Made by a program: the position numbers and the translations under genes. The notes beneath the pieces are model-generated. The model did not search any database and was not told the DNA's origin. It saw only the letters and a program-made list of their open reading frames with translations. From Ochromonas danica (Eukaryota; Sar; Chrysophyceae; Chromulinales; Chromulinaceae): DNA of 24,635 nucleotides. Of the stretch, positions 9,284-18,918 are shown piece by piece (position 1 is the first letter of the stretch; every line of letters begins with the position of its first letter). The stretch spans positions 1 to 24,635 of the forward strand of contig VKHL01000257.1 of assembly GCA_015146655.1 (NCBI GenBank). The letters run 5' to 3'.

Positions 9284-9604
9284 TGAGGCTGCGGAGTATT
9301 TGTCAGCGATGGAGTCTGAGGAGCGTAAACGACTGCAGCTGGTCGATCAAGTGATGTCTGTGTTGAGTGAACTATGTCAAGTGTGTGGTGATGAGGAAGG
9401 TGTCCAGCAGTTGTTGGAAGCGGTGCATGGGAAGCGTGAAGATGGTCAAGAAGAGCAACGAATGTTACTCCTTCAAAGCGAGTTAAGTGCAGTACCTGGT
9501 CGTTTGTTGAGATTGAAGAACCGTCTTGTGGAGTTTGAAGGAGTTAGTTCTTCACTGAGAAAGCAGATGGAAGAACAAGAAGCAAAGAGTTCGTACAACA
9601 GCGG

Positions 9605-9758
9605 CAGTGAAGAGTTGCATAAATTGCAGGTGGCAGTGGAGGAGCTTCAGAGTACGATCACTGGCTACAAGGAGAAGGAGAAGGTGTTGGAGCAAGCTCT
9701 TCAAGAGAGCGAAGATTTACTGAAAGCCTCCGAGGAGGTGGCGTGGAAAAGTAAAGCT
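9605..9758 (+). repeat. Direct repeat, copy 2 (coiled-coil module)
   Basis: Second copy of the module. Both outer ends of the coiled-coil fragment coincide with ends of this repeat, which suggests that the repeat was involved in its excision or integration. Confidence 0.9.
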
Positions 9759-9779
9759 ACATTCATCCTTATCAGTTGA

Positions 9780-10181
9780 TTGGAAGCTTCATGAACGATG
9801 TTGTATATAGATAGGGTTTTAATATAAGGTACTAAAGCACAATCAGCAGTATTACGGCAAACACGACTAATACTGTGTAGAAACAATGGGATCACAACTG
9901 CTTGCTGTAGATGCAAGCGACCTTTGATGCTTGGATGTCAGTGAGTGAACGTATACGATCTCCATCGAATCACCTGTGAAGGCACAGTAGTTATAATAGC
10001 TCTTTTGATGTAAGTGTGTAGCAAACCCAGTAACTTAGATGGCTTACAGTCTAGACATAGTCTATAAAGTCTACTGCTTTCTAGGTTAGTGAAATAGGTC
10101 GGTGCTCACTGAGAAGCCAGCACAACACTCATCCACAAGACATCACATATCAGATATGTCCTTTGGTGCTGTTCGTTTTCA
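9780..10181. other. Spacer with decayed coding-like sequence
   Basis: The minus strand has short coding-like stretches in more than one frame (for example LHLQQAVVIPLFLHSISRVCR at about 9840-9916), but no continuous gene. It may be the decayed 3' continuation of the REJ pseudogene or an unrelated remnant. Confidence 0.35.
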
Positions 10182-12813
10182 TTATGATGTACGTACTGTA
10201 CTACAGTAACAGGTAAGCTGCAGTCGAAGCTGAACAAGGTTCGCTACTTGACTACTCGAAGATACTGACACGCCATACTGATCTCGAACGATCGAAGTGG
10301 CAGCATTGGCTGTGGAGCTGGTATCGCTATCTGACTTGCTGACCACAGTCGACAATCCATCCAATAGCTGCGATCTCAAGGCCTGCTCAGCAAACAATTC
10401 AGCTGCAGTGACACTGCAATCTGCTCCACCATAGCCATCCATACATATTTGCACACCGCGTCACAAGAAGAAGAGATCAAAGAGCAGCTATTCGCCACTT
10501 GCGAAGAAGTAGAAGAAGAAAGATATCGACAGGTGCCGTAGGAGGAAAAAGTAGGAGAGACACAAGCCTTACTGCTTTCCGAACATAATGAACTGGCATT
10601 GCAATATTGCCAACTCCCACAACAACTGGAATGGCCCGAGGCATGACCCGACCACTGCTTGCGTTATAGGCATCTTCAGCAATTACAGAAACATTCGTCC
10701 CCATCATGGCAACACCATTAGCTGATGCTAGAATGGCTGTGATTCGATTCATAGCTGAATTGGTCTTCAGTGAAAGATATACATTCGATGCTCCTCCACT
10801 TGTTGAAGACAAGAAACTAAATGTGTAGGAGAGAGGAAGATCTGTGTCCACCCACATGTCGGTGCTTATCATGAAAGAAGTGTTCAGAGCATATCCAGAA
10901 GATGGAGAAACAGACAATTTACCACTTATAGGAGGATTGTTGGTAGACACTTGAATGGAGACAGAGCTATTGACTGAAGTGTCTGTGCTTGCCAAGTGTC
11001 TTCCTGACGAACTTGCATCCGATATTGTCTGACAAGAGAGAGTGAATGTGTATGTGGACCCACCTACCAAGGAGAAGACTGACAAGTGCAAACTGACATA
11101 GGTCTAGTGATTTGCAAGCACACTCTTTGGGTACACTGAAGAGATCATCTTCTCAATATAACGAAGCATTACAACGATAGACAGGAGAAAGCACTGCGGG
11201 CGTCAGTGTCACTTCTCGATCGATGTTGTTTGACATAATAAGCCGAGAAAGAGACAATATCGGATGGTGATGATGGAGGCATGCTGAGTAAAGGAGCGGC
11301 ACTTGTGATCACTGGTGCTTCCATGCGAGCTGTACTATTCTTCCGACTGGGCTTGGAAGCATCATACACTACTGTGACACCTACAACAGATATGATCCCA
11401 ACTGAGCTCTCATTAGTGGCTGAAACCTTCACTGCGGAAGTTGCTAACTATGGCTCACCCATTGAAGTAGACTGTACTATCAAACTGCAAGAAGGTAACA
11501 GAATCCCTCGAGCAGAACAAGATCAACAAGTCCGCAGAAAAGATAATCGAGTTGCTGGAATCTTTCCCACAGTGTTAGGGTCATAGCTTGAGGATGCATT
11601 CAGCAATAATAAGCCTCAAGAACCAATCCTCACTTGCTGAGGAGATGGTAGCGAGATGACCGCCACCAAGGCGTACGATATGCCATGTCTGTAGACAGAG
11701 AATAAGCAGCAAGGAGAAACTTCTTCTCGTTCTTCTTTGATTGCGATCTCATTGTCAACCAACATGCTGAAGAAGTGAGTTTTATTCGCCAAAGATAGCT
11801 AAGCCCCGATGTGCAAGTCTTTTTATCGAGACATTAGGGGGAATAGAGTTGGGAAAATCAGAAACAGTGGTCGTCAACTCCTTGGATGCACAACAGGCAT
11901 TCAAGAAATTGCACAACGTCACACTCACTAAGTACCGTAGGTCTCCGCACTAGTCAGATAAGAGTTGCCTATCACAAGCAAAGACGATGGCACAGCAAAT
12001 TGTGCATAGAGTTCTCTTGTTATAGCGGATGTATTGTAGTTAAAAGTCACACTTCTCCATGACCTCCCAGCATTTCCTGTCCCAACACTGCCTACAGACA
12101 AATCCAGTTGTCATGAACTGCAGTTACTTATCCTGGAAGTGACAAAAGAGCCAATGGAGGGGAAATAGGAGGCTGCCTGCAATAGTTACAGAGGCCACGG
12201 GATCCATCACTGTATTCTGACAGATAGACCAAGGCACAGCAGAAGAACAGCAGATTTTCAAGGCATTACCAATTGTCAATCCAGCCCATAGAGAGCTCCT
12301 CGTAGTGCCACGAATGATCGCTTGGCTTGCATTTTGCATAGACAAGTGAATGAATTTGCATCGCTGAACACGAAGACCTTGCCACACGCAAAGCTCATCC
12401 CTGAAGATAACTCCAACATGTTGGTGGGAGTCGAGAAGGTCACGTAGACTTGCAAGCCATCTGAGCTGAACACAGAAGATAAGAAGTAGGGCAGAGAAGA
12501 AAACGCAGGGCGATACTCGGTAACGTCGTCAGCCACTGCACTCGCAGTGCGAACGTTCTTTTTACGCAGTCACTGCGTTCCCGATTTTCCCAGTGCACTG
12601 GACTAACACTGGGTTGAAGGGAAGGCTGATAAGTGGATGGGTGAAGAGAAGGAGAAAAGATTGGCTGCAAAGACGGTTCGGTAACAGGACATAAAGTACT
12701 GGGAGCCAAACTTGGAGAGGAAAACGAAGTAGGCTCTCATGATTATGGAGAACTGTTGCACACAACGAGGGCGATTGAGTTTGAAAATGAAAGGTGACTT
12801 GATTAATAAGCAA
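10182..12813 (-). pseudogene. REJ-domain surface-protein pseudogene
   Basis: Several minus-strand pieces, read from high to low coordinates, fit one large heterokont-type surface protein. The first is a Pro/Ser/Gln repeat (EPSLQPIFSPSLHPS, near 12590-12690). Next is a segment with SSDGLQVYVTFSTPTNM and a Cys-containing FACGKVFVFSD (12276-12536), continued in another frame at 12124-12387. A Val/Ser-rich segment lies at 11169-11432. A good REJ domain follows at 10477-11091: NNPPISGKLSVSPSSGYALNT, then MWVDTDLPLSYTFSF. The last piece is an EGF-like end plus helix (MDGYGGADCS, then EQALRSQLLDGLSTVV) at 10182-10454. REJ domains occur in polycystin-like receptors. At least four frame changes and no start show that this copy is dead. 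Non-homologous gaps between the pieces are too diverged to assign. Confidence 0.7.
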
Positions 12814-12964
12814 ATGATCTCATGCTCTTTGTAAGGAGGATACTTTGAGCAACAATGAGTCCATGTCCTTCACTGTGATCGTTATTCCCTCCGGTTCTGT
12901 ATCCGTACTTCCATCTAAAAGCTCCGCTTATCGCCATCACTAGAAGCATTCAGTTTCGTCAGCT

Positions 12965-15812
12965 TTACTTGCAAAAAGAGAATGCGCACTGTCTACCAGA
13001 GAGAAATGCTGATCGTTTCTCTACCAACTTCATCGCAGCCTCGAAATTCGCAAAAGTCAGCTCGACTGCACTCTCACTCTTTGGCCACTTTGCAGTGAAT
13101 TCGCCGTGTCCTACTAGCGCTCTCAAGCTCGATAAAATAGCCTCTTTGAACTGCTTTGTATGGAAGAAGTTAAGCATCACAGATGACCACGATACCTTGA
13201 CTTTCAGAGACACTGACCAAATTTCATACTTCTTGTTGGGAGCCGTAAGCAGTTTAGGAACTGCTACTGAGATGTCAGAAACATCAGTTGGCGCAGCAGA
13301 ATGGCGCAATTTCCCTTGGCAGAGCTGCTTCCAATCAGAAGATGCACCATAACTACCATTATTGATATGAGGCGCTAGGTCTACACCTAAATTCTCTTTA
13401 TTGACCACAAGCAGTACAAGCGGCGAATCGTACCATTGATTTCGATTGAGCCACGTGACATGATGCAGCACCGTCGAACTATATGGTCTAGAGCTAACTA
13501 CAACTCGCAGTGATTGCTGCCAAGTTGAATTCTTTTCCAAAACTTTCCGCATCGATGCATGTGCAGGACTTTCCTCCCTAGCTCCTCCCCCTCGATGGAC
13601 ATCCGGATGCATGCAAGCAATATTCAAGGACATTGCTGATTCCATTAATGTACCGGTAGCTCTGTTTTTCAACTGATAAATGACAGGTTTGGAATTGGAA
13701 GACTGGCCATTGCGGAAAGCCAGATGTAGAATATCGGGTCCTGCCATCTTGTCATCTGGATGATGAATCATAGTGTGTGCGTGGACATCTAAAAGTTCGA
13801 ATGGACTAACGTTATTGTCTTCAGCACTCCAACGATGCCCATAATCTATTTGCACGCTGAATTCATCGAGCTGTTCTGGAGTAACATTGCACGACGCATC
13901 GTAAAACAAGAAGTCTTTTAGCAGAGACTTCAGTGTCATCGAGCCATCTTTCGCTAACAAGCATTTGCGCATTAACGCCCATGCAAAGCAACCTTCTAGA
14001 GCTTCACCATAGTCACATTTCTCGGCTCCGATGGGCATGGTGATTCTTTCAACGAGTAGCTCCATAACCCCATCGGTGTTCGTCTTGAGTCGGTTCTTTC
14101 CCACCCAAAGCAATGCTTCCTTGGTGATGGGCTCACACTCCAGCGATACTAAATCGTCATTCTTGCGACCGTTGATGATGCCTCGGAGAATCGCAGCCTG
14201 CAAATCAGACTTGTATTGCACTACTCCTTTCGTTGTATCAGTGCACATTACGACCGCATGAAACAAATAGGCCAGTAGTCCAGGTCTACTAACATGGCTG
14301 CAGCCAATAACTGGTGAAAATCTCGACCACATGGCATCGATACGTACACAAGCATCCTTGACAGCACCGACAATAATTTCCTGCAGCGCGTCATTGGCGA
14401 TCTGTTTTAAATCGGCTTCTTTGGAAGCCATGCTGGCAGTGTTGATAAGTTGCGCCCAGTAAAACGAAGCAAATAAAGGCCTACCACAAAGTCGCCGAAT
14501 ATTAGATTCATTTAATGATGCCATCAAATCGTCTTTTAGATAATGCCCCAGCATTGCACGCACATCTTCCTCATCCAGATGCACAGACTCCTCGAAGATC
14601 TCAGAGCGATCCTGAGCCGGCGAGTTAGTTGCGAGGAGATCTTCAGATACATCCAAACTATTTCCTAATAAAATGTGACCATGTGAAGCAACCGTAAGCA
14701 CTGCCCTAATCGCTGCAAGAAGACCATAGACCCATCCACATGGCCTAACTGAAAACTCTCGCGAAGCGTCAAGATGGCAAGTAGACCCTTGGTAAACCCC
14801 TTCGAATAGATTCTTTGGAAATCCATCTACATATTGAAGAGCTTGAATTTCATCGTAAACCCAAACAACTTTCCCAAACAACTTTCGCATTTTCACCCCA
14901 TAATCTGTGCAATCTATGCATGACGATCTTAAACTCATCCAATGCGTACTCTTCAGAAATTGCTATTTCACCATCTCCATTCAAGCACGTGGTCGGGTCT
15001 AAAATGCCATGAACACGTTTGCGGAACCTGTCCGAGACATTTGCATAGGCAAAGCCATTCCTTTGGGATCGCAGGACTACTTCTTTCAGCAGCAAATCTC
15101 TCGCTTTCTCCAGTGTTTCGCAGTTGCGTTCTTTCATTAATTCCTCAACATCGTGATCCCACTGAGGATGCGACAGTGCTTGCTTAGTAACATCCTCCAA
15201 ATATTCCGCATGCGCAACCATAAAGAGAATCAGTACAGCCTTCAGAGCTAACCGCTCTGCCTTCGGAGGATTACAGGATAGAGATGTGATGAATGTACCT
15301 GCAAAGTTAATGAGACACTGCCAAGGAGTAGTTAGTCTATCTAACTCAACTACCCGAGTAACTATTGTGAAAGCATATTCCCTTCCTATGTCATAAGCAG
15401 CCTTCGTTTTCCCCATCCCTGACACACCAGTCACCAACACAATATTTTTACCGCTCTGTTGTGGTCCTGTTTGTACAGCTGGACCCAGAGCGGACTTCCA
15501 AATTCTCCGCCAAAGTGGATTCTTACCCACCGTGGGCATCATCTCCAGATATATAGATCGCTTCAGTGGGTTAGCACTATCATAAGGAATTGGTACCTTC
15601 AAAAGACTCGGTAGATAGGGACTACTGCACTTCTGCGACAGGTCTTGTACGGAGAAGAATATGTTGGACAAAAGTCGATCCACCATATCCTCCAATGAGT
15701 GTTCATGGACATTACATGCACCAACATTCTTCTTGGCTAACTGACACTTAAAATTGTGATTCAAGGTGAGGTTTTCGTAACGAATGCTGTCAACTTCTAG
15801 ATGATCAGCCAT
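12965..15812 (-). pseudogene. Crinkler/RHS-type P-loop NTPase with PD-(D/E)XK nuclease domain, in two frames
   Basis: Starts at ATG 15812 (MADHLEVDSI) and ends at a TAA. The first part carries a Walker A P-loop (GVSGMGKT, residues about 129-136). The second part has a Walker B-like VVWVYDE near its beginning, a helical middle, and a nuclease motif, GPDILHLAF...VIYQLKNR (about 13665-13742), matching the PD...(D/E/Q)xK core of restriction-endonuclease-fold domains. This order of NTPase then nuclease is known from RHS proteins and Crinkler effectors, which act on nucleic acid or chromatin in the nucleus. The gene spans about 2.85 kb and lies in two frames, so it appears broken about once or is spliced; I treat it as a fossil. 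The long intact frames suggest recent decay. GC content and codon use look richer than in the LRR genes around it. Confidence 0.72.
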
Positions 15813-16118
15813 TATTTTCGGAACTGGTTTAATTGCTAGCTACAATGATCCATTTTTCTCGTCTTTAACTCGTTTTCATTCCTCATCCTGCTGAGACATC
15901 TACGGCCCTCTAACCAAAAATTACGACTTTAGTGAGGTGCACATACGAGTTTTAGCTTCCATCTCAAGTTGATGGGTAAAAATTAATCCCAAAAACTTAT
16001 TAATTCCGATAATTAATCCCAATTTTTGAAAAAAATTAAAAATAAATAAATAAGTAATTTAAAATCACTGGTGAAAGTTGGAAGTCGGAATTAACTCCTG
16101 CAAAAACGTGTTTTTTTT
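15813..16118. other. Divergent spacer and right edge of the inserted block
   Basis: Upstream of the minus-strand NTPase/nuclease gene. It is AT-rich, with aattaatccc repeated 30 bp apart (15981 and 16011) and an A/T-rich tract to about 16070. LRR-family flank homology begins sharply at ttctgcaatcagtca (16117 onward). Confidence 0.5.
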
Positions 16119-16160
16119 CTGCAATCAGTCAGCCAATCAGTCAATCATCAGAATTGGAAT

Positions 16161-16208
16161 TGTCAATCAGATAGTCACATTCTTTTTTAATATTGTTGTT
16201 GAGAAGTG
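16161..16208 (+). promoter_or_regulatory. Conserved leader of the LRR copy
   Basis: tgtcaatcagatagtcac, a T-run, then ttgttgagaagtg directly before the ATG. The part ttgagaagtgatgagtg is shared by four family members (7.12, 7.54, 16.2 and 18.9 kb). It is therefore the best evidence for the true ATG and a probable 5' UTR or core promoter. Confidence 0.5.
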
Positions 16209-17788
16209 ATGAGTGTTGTTATCTGGTGTCTACCTAGAGATATTCTTCATAGTATATATTCAGAATGGTTGGGATGGAAGGATTTGTCTATGTTAGATAT
16301 AGCCTGTGTGGAGAAGAATGAACGAGAAGAGTGGTTGACTTCTTTGACTGACTTGAGAATATCAAACACATTTTGGCATTATATTTCTAATGAAAAATGG
16401 AGGATATTCTATAAGTGGCTTAGCAGTCGAAATGTGTTTTGTGTGGAAGACTTTCCTGTTAGGTTAGTTTTCTTGGAAGATCTTGTGACAGTGTTAGACA
16501 TGAAAGCCTACTGTCCAACTATTCGATCTATTGAAGTACGGAAAGAGAGTATCTTTGAACGGTCCTCTGATAGTAGCCATGTGAAGAAGTACCTCCCTGT
16601 CTTCTTGAGTCATTGTCATAATCTACAGGGAGTGACAGTGTGGATGGATAGCTCCAACAGCAATTTAGTTTTATCGGTATTAAAGGAACAGTTGAGGGAG
16701 AATTCTCTTGTCAAGATCTCTCTTCATGATATCGAAGAACATCATGAAAGCAATGTGACAGACTCTATCATAAAGCATGCCTCTAGCTTACGAGTTCTCT
16801 GTATTTCCACTATTCATATCGATATTGTAGACACAGGTTTCGTTATATCCACCCTCATTAAGAATCAGATATGTCTGAGGGAGTTGAGCATCATCACTTT
16901 CGAAATGCCTTCTTTGATATCCTATATCTCATCGTCAGGAGGCTTGTTGGAGGTTCTTGAGGTTAGTAACATATTTAGAACCTTCAATGCAGAGGAACTT
17001 GTGGCCTCAGTAGCAACATCTTGCCCGAAAATGACTCGCTTAGAAACCTCGAGATGTCAACCATGCAGCATAGAGACTCTACAACGACTCTATGAACAAT
17101 GTCCACATCTCCAGTATGCGTCTTTTGGTAAGTAAGTCTCAAGATTGACGATAAGAGAAAGTCTGTGTCAATGGAGGTGAATGGTCGCAGTGAAGATTGG
17201 GCTATTTATTTATCAGAAACCTTGAGAAACAGACAATACAAGAAAGTGACTTTAACACTGAGAGAAGACTACAATTATCGAGTGGGGAATCTGAAGTCTA
17301 TACTGGAACCTTACTACATTGAACTAGATGCTTCCACCACATCAGAGAGCTCCTTGATCTCTATACTGCAGGATCTTCCCCATTTGAACAGTGTACATTT
17401 AGTCCCGAACGTTAACTGTCAGTATACTGATGCTACTTTGGCAGCCATCTCAGAGCATGCGAATAGTCTTATGGTGTTGGACTTGTTTAACATCAACTTT
17501 TCTGATAAGCAGCTTAGTGAGTTAATCATGACATGTCAGTTGTTGAAGAGCGTAACCAGCTATGTTTGTGGATGGGAGAGTCTGGTAGCAATATCGCAGC
17601 ATTATTCTAATCTAAACTGGATTAGCCTCAGAATGGCGGAGAGTGTTTCTGATGAAATGTTGGAAGGGTTGTTATTGGATAAGAAGGTGGCGTGGCCTTC
17701 TACTCTGAAGAAAGGATATATTCACGCTTATTTATACAGAGTCTCTTTTTGGTTCAATAAATCTCATCAGTGGATCAGACGAAGTTAA
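16209..17788 (+). pseudogene. F-box-like LRR protein with a 5-bp frameshift
   Basis: Starts at the conserved ATG 16209 (MSVVIWCLPRDILHSIYSEW). The first ~303 codons are identical in protein to the copy at 18919. Near 17127 it reads ggtaagtaagtctc where the intact copy reads ggaagtctc: five extra bases shift the frame and give a stop at 17133-17135. The C-terminal half is open in the shifted frame (17165-17788) and ends with the family tail (KSHQWIRRS). The LRR part differs from its twin at many surface positions but is otherwise undamaged, so the break must be recent. The product could be a 309-residue truncated protein. The extra bases create a perfect splice-donor-like GTAAGT, but I see no matching intron. 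Confidence 0.85.
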
Positions 17789-18039
17789 TAATACATAGGC
17801 TGATTAGCTTTACTAGGTGCTCGCTCTGTCTACGATGATCATCATCTATTCCAGAACAAGAACAAGAAGATAGAAGATAGAACAGAAGCAGCAGTGTAAT
17901 TTATGATTTTCCCAGTTTCTCAACAATTTCATCGGTGTGATGGAGTTTGTCGATCAACCTGGTGTGATCGTTGACTCGATAGTTCTTTCAATTTCTCTTT
18001 GCGAAGAACTCTTTTCCCATGAGAATGGAAGAGATAAGT

Positions 18040-18252
18040 TTAGTTTGTTAAGTCATTTTCTATGAGAACTTGAGAGGAAGTGGGTTGTGACTCTTCTGAA
18101 GAACGAACTTCTGTCTTGGTGTAGAAACAATGAGAGTACAGAAGAAAGCACACCACCACCAGTGCTACTCCACGTGGACCATTGGTGGCATTGAAATCTT
18201 CGCAATCCGAATTAACAAAAGGGGTCTCTAATGCTTGAGTGGCAGTGAGCAA
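18040..18252 (-). other. Open frame in the duplicated 3' flank, possible membrane peptide
   Basis: A 70-codon minus-strand frame with a hydrophobic stretch (GVALVVVCFLLYSHCFY) and a polar Ser/Glu-rich tail. The same frame persists in the second unit (about 20765-20925), with a few substitutions, but its start is lost there. Further left (about 17905-17985), another minus-strand frame ends RLIDKLHHTDEIVEKLGKS, also duplicated. These may be exons of an old gene carried along by the duplication. No family is recognised, and it may be non-coding. Confidence 0.2.
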
Positions 18253-18825
18253 ACGTCAAGGATCTTTCTCTTTCTTTCTCACTTTCGGCCAAGACTCTCT
18301 GAAGTATCTGGACTACCTAGATAACACGTGTTCCTTATTTCTTGAGTTTTGTTTATCTGGGAAGAATACGTGTGGAGTCATGACAATCAGATGATTAATT
18401 AAGTGTTGATGGACAGGAAGGAGTCTTGTTCTTTCATGGCAGATCTCGGATCTTTGAAGCAGCATAACATAAAAGTAGATTTCGTTTCAAGGGTTGTTTA
18501 TTGTGTTTTGTTATTAATATTTTCTTGATTGATGGCAATCTAATCATCAATGCAGGTAGTTGTAATATAAGATTACAAGTCACTGTATTTAGTTAAGCTC
18601 GAGCTCTCTGCAAACCTCAAAACTGAGAACATTTGTTGTGTGGGGAGAAAGTGGAATGAGTGCGGTGCAAATGTCCAAAAGTACGAGTTTCACATCTAAA
18701 TTCCAGTCTGACATGTTTTGCGGTCAAAATCAACCGTAAAATCAAATTTGATCAATTTTGCATGACTCGACCTTGTCAGAGCAGATCATGAGGCTTGACC
18801 ACTTGACCCGACCAACCCTCGCCTT
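18207..18825. other. Spacer between the duplicated units
   Basis: No gene seen. Several blocks match, in the same order but diverged, the spacer at about 6480-7035 (for example gatctttgaagcaNcataac and caaaagtacgagtttca). It is the ancestral family upstream region, which is missing in front of the 16.2-kb copy. Confidence 0.55.
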
Positions 18826-18870
18826 CTGCAATCAGTCAATGGATCAGTCAGTCAGTCAGCAGAATTGAAT

Positions 18871-18918
18871 TGTCAATCAGATAGTCACATTCTTTTTTAA
18901 TATTGTTGTTGAGAAGTG
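18871..18918 (+). promoter_or_regulatory. Conserved leader of the intact LRR copy
   Basis: Same 48 bases as at 16161-16208, ending gagaagtg before ATG 18919. A probable 5' UTR or core promoter. No TATA box is obvious beyond tttttaatatt. Confidence 0.5.

Larger units (their letters stand above)
9123..9779 (+). pseudogene. Coiled-coil protein fragment with internal duplication
   Basis: An open frame of about 205 codons from the first ATG (9165), rich in Glu, Leu, Lys and Gln with heptad spacing throughout (MSVLSELCQVCG, LLLQSELSAVPGRLLRLKNR, SSSLRKQMEEQEAKS). One module (EELQSTITGYKE, then LEQALQESEDLL, then ASEEVAWKSKA) appears at both ends, near residues 2-40 and 160-200. It lacks a natural start, and it ends in unrelated sequence right after the second module. 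It is most likely a piece of a long coiled-coil protein (motor, centrosomal or Golgi-type) caught by recombination. It lies in the same frame as the LRR gene before it, separated by one TGA. I cannot name the parent gene. Confidence 0.6.
16119..18206 (+). repeat. 2.1-kb direct duplication, unit 1
   Basis: Matches unit 2 (18826-20925) from ctgcaatcagtca to ttcgcaat. It covers the leader, the whole LRR copy and about 415 bp of 3' flank. The first ~960 bp from 16161 appear identical, the C-terminal coding half is clearly diverged, and the 3' flank is again nearly identical. Confidence 0.92.

Noticed and set aside
12969-13352. Plus-strand frame opposite the nuclease gene
   Set aside because: Shadow frame; the conserved motifs are all on the minus strand.
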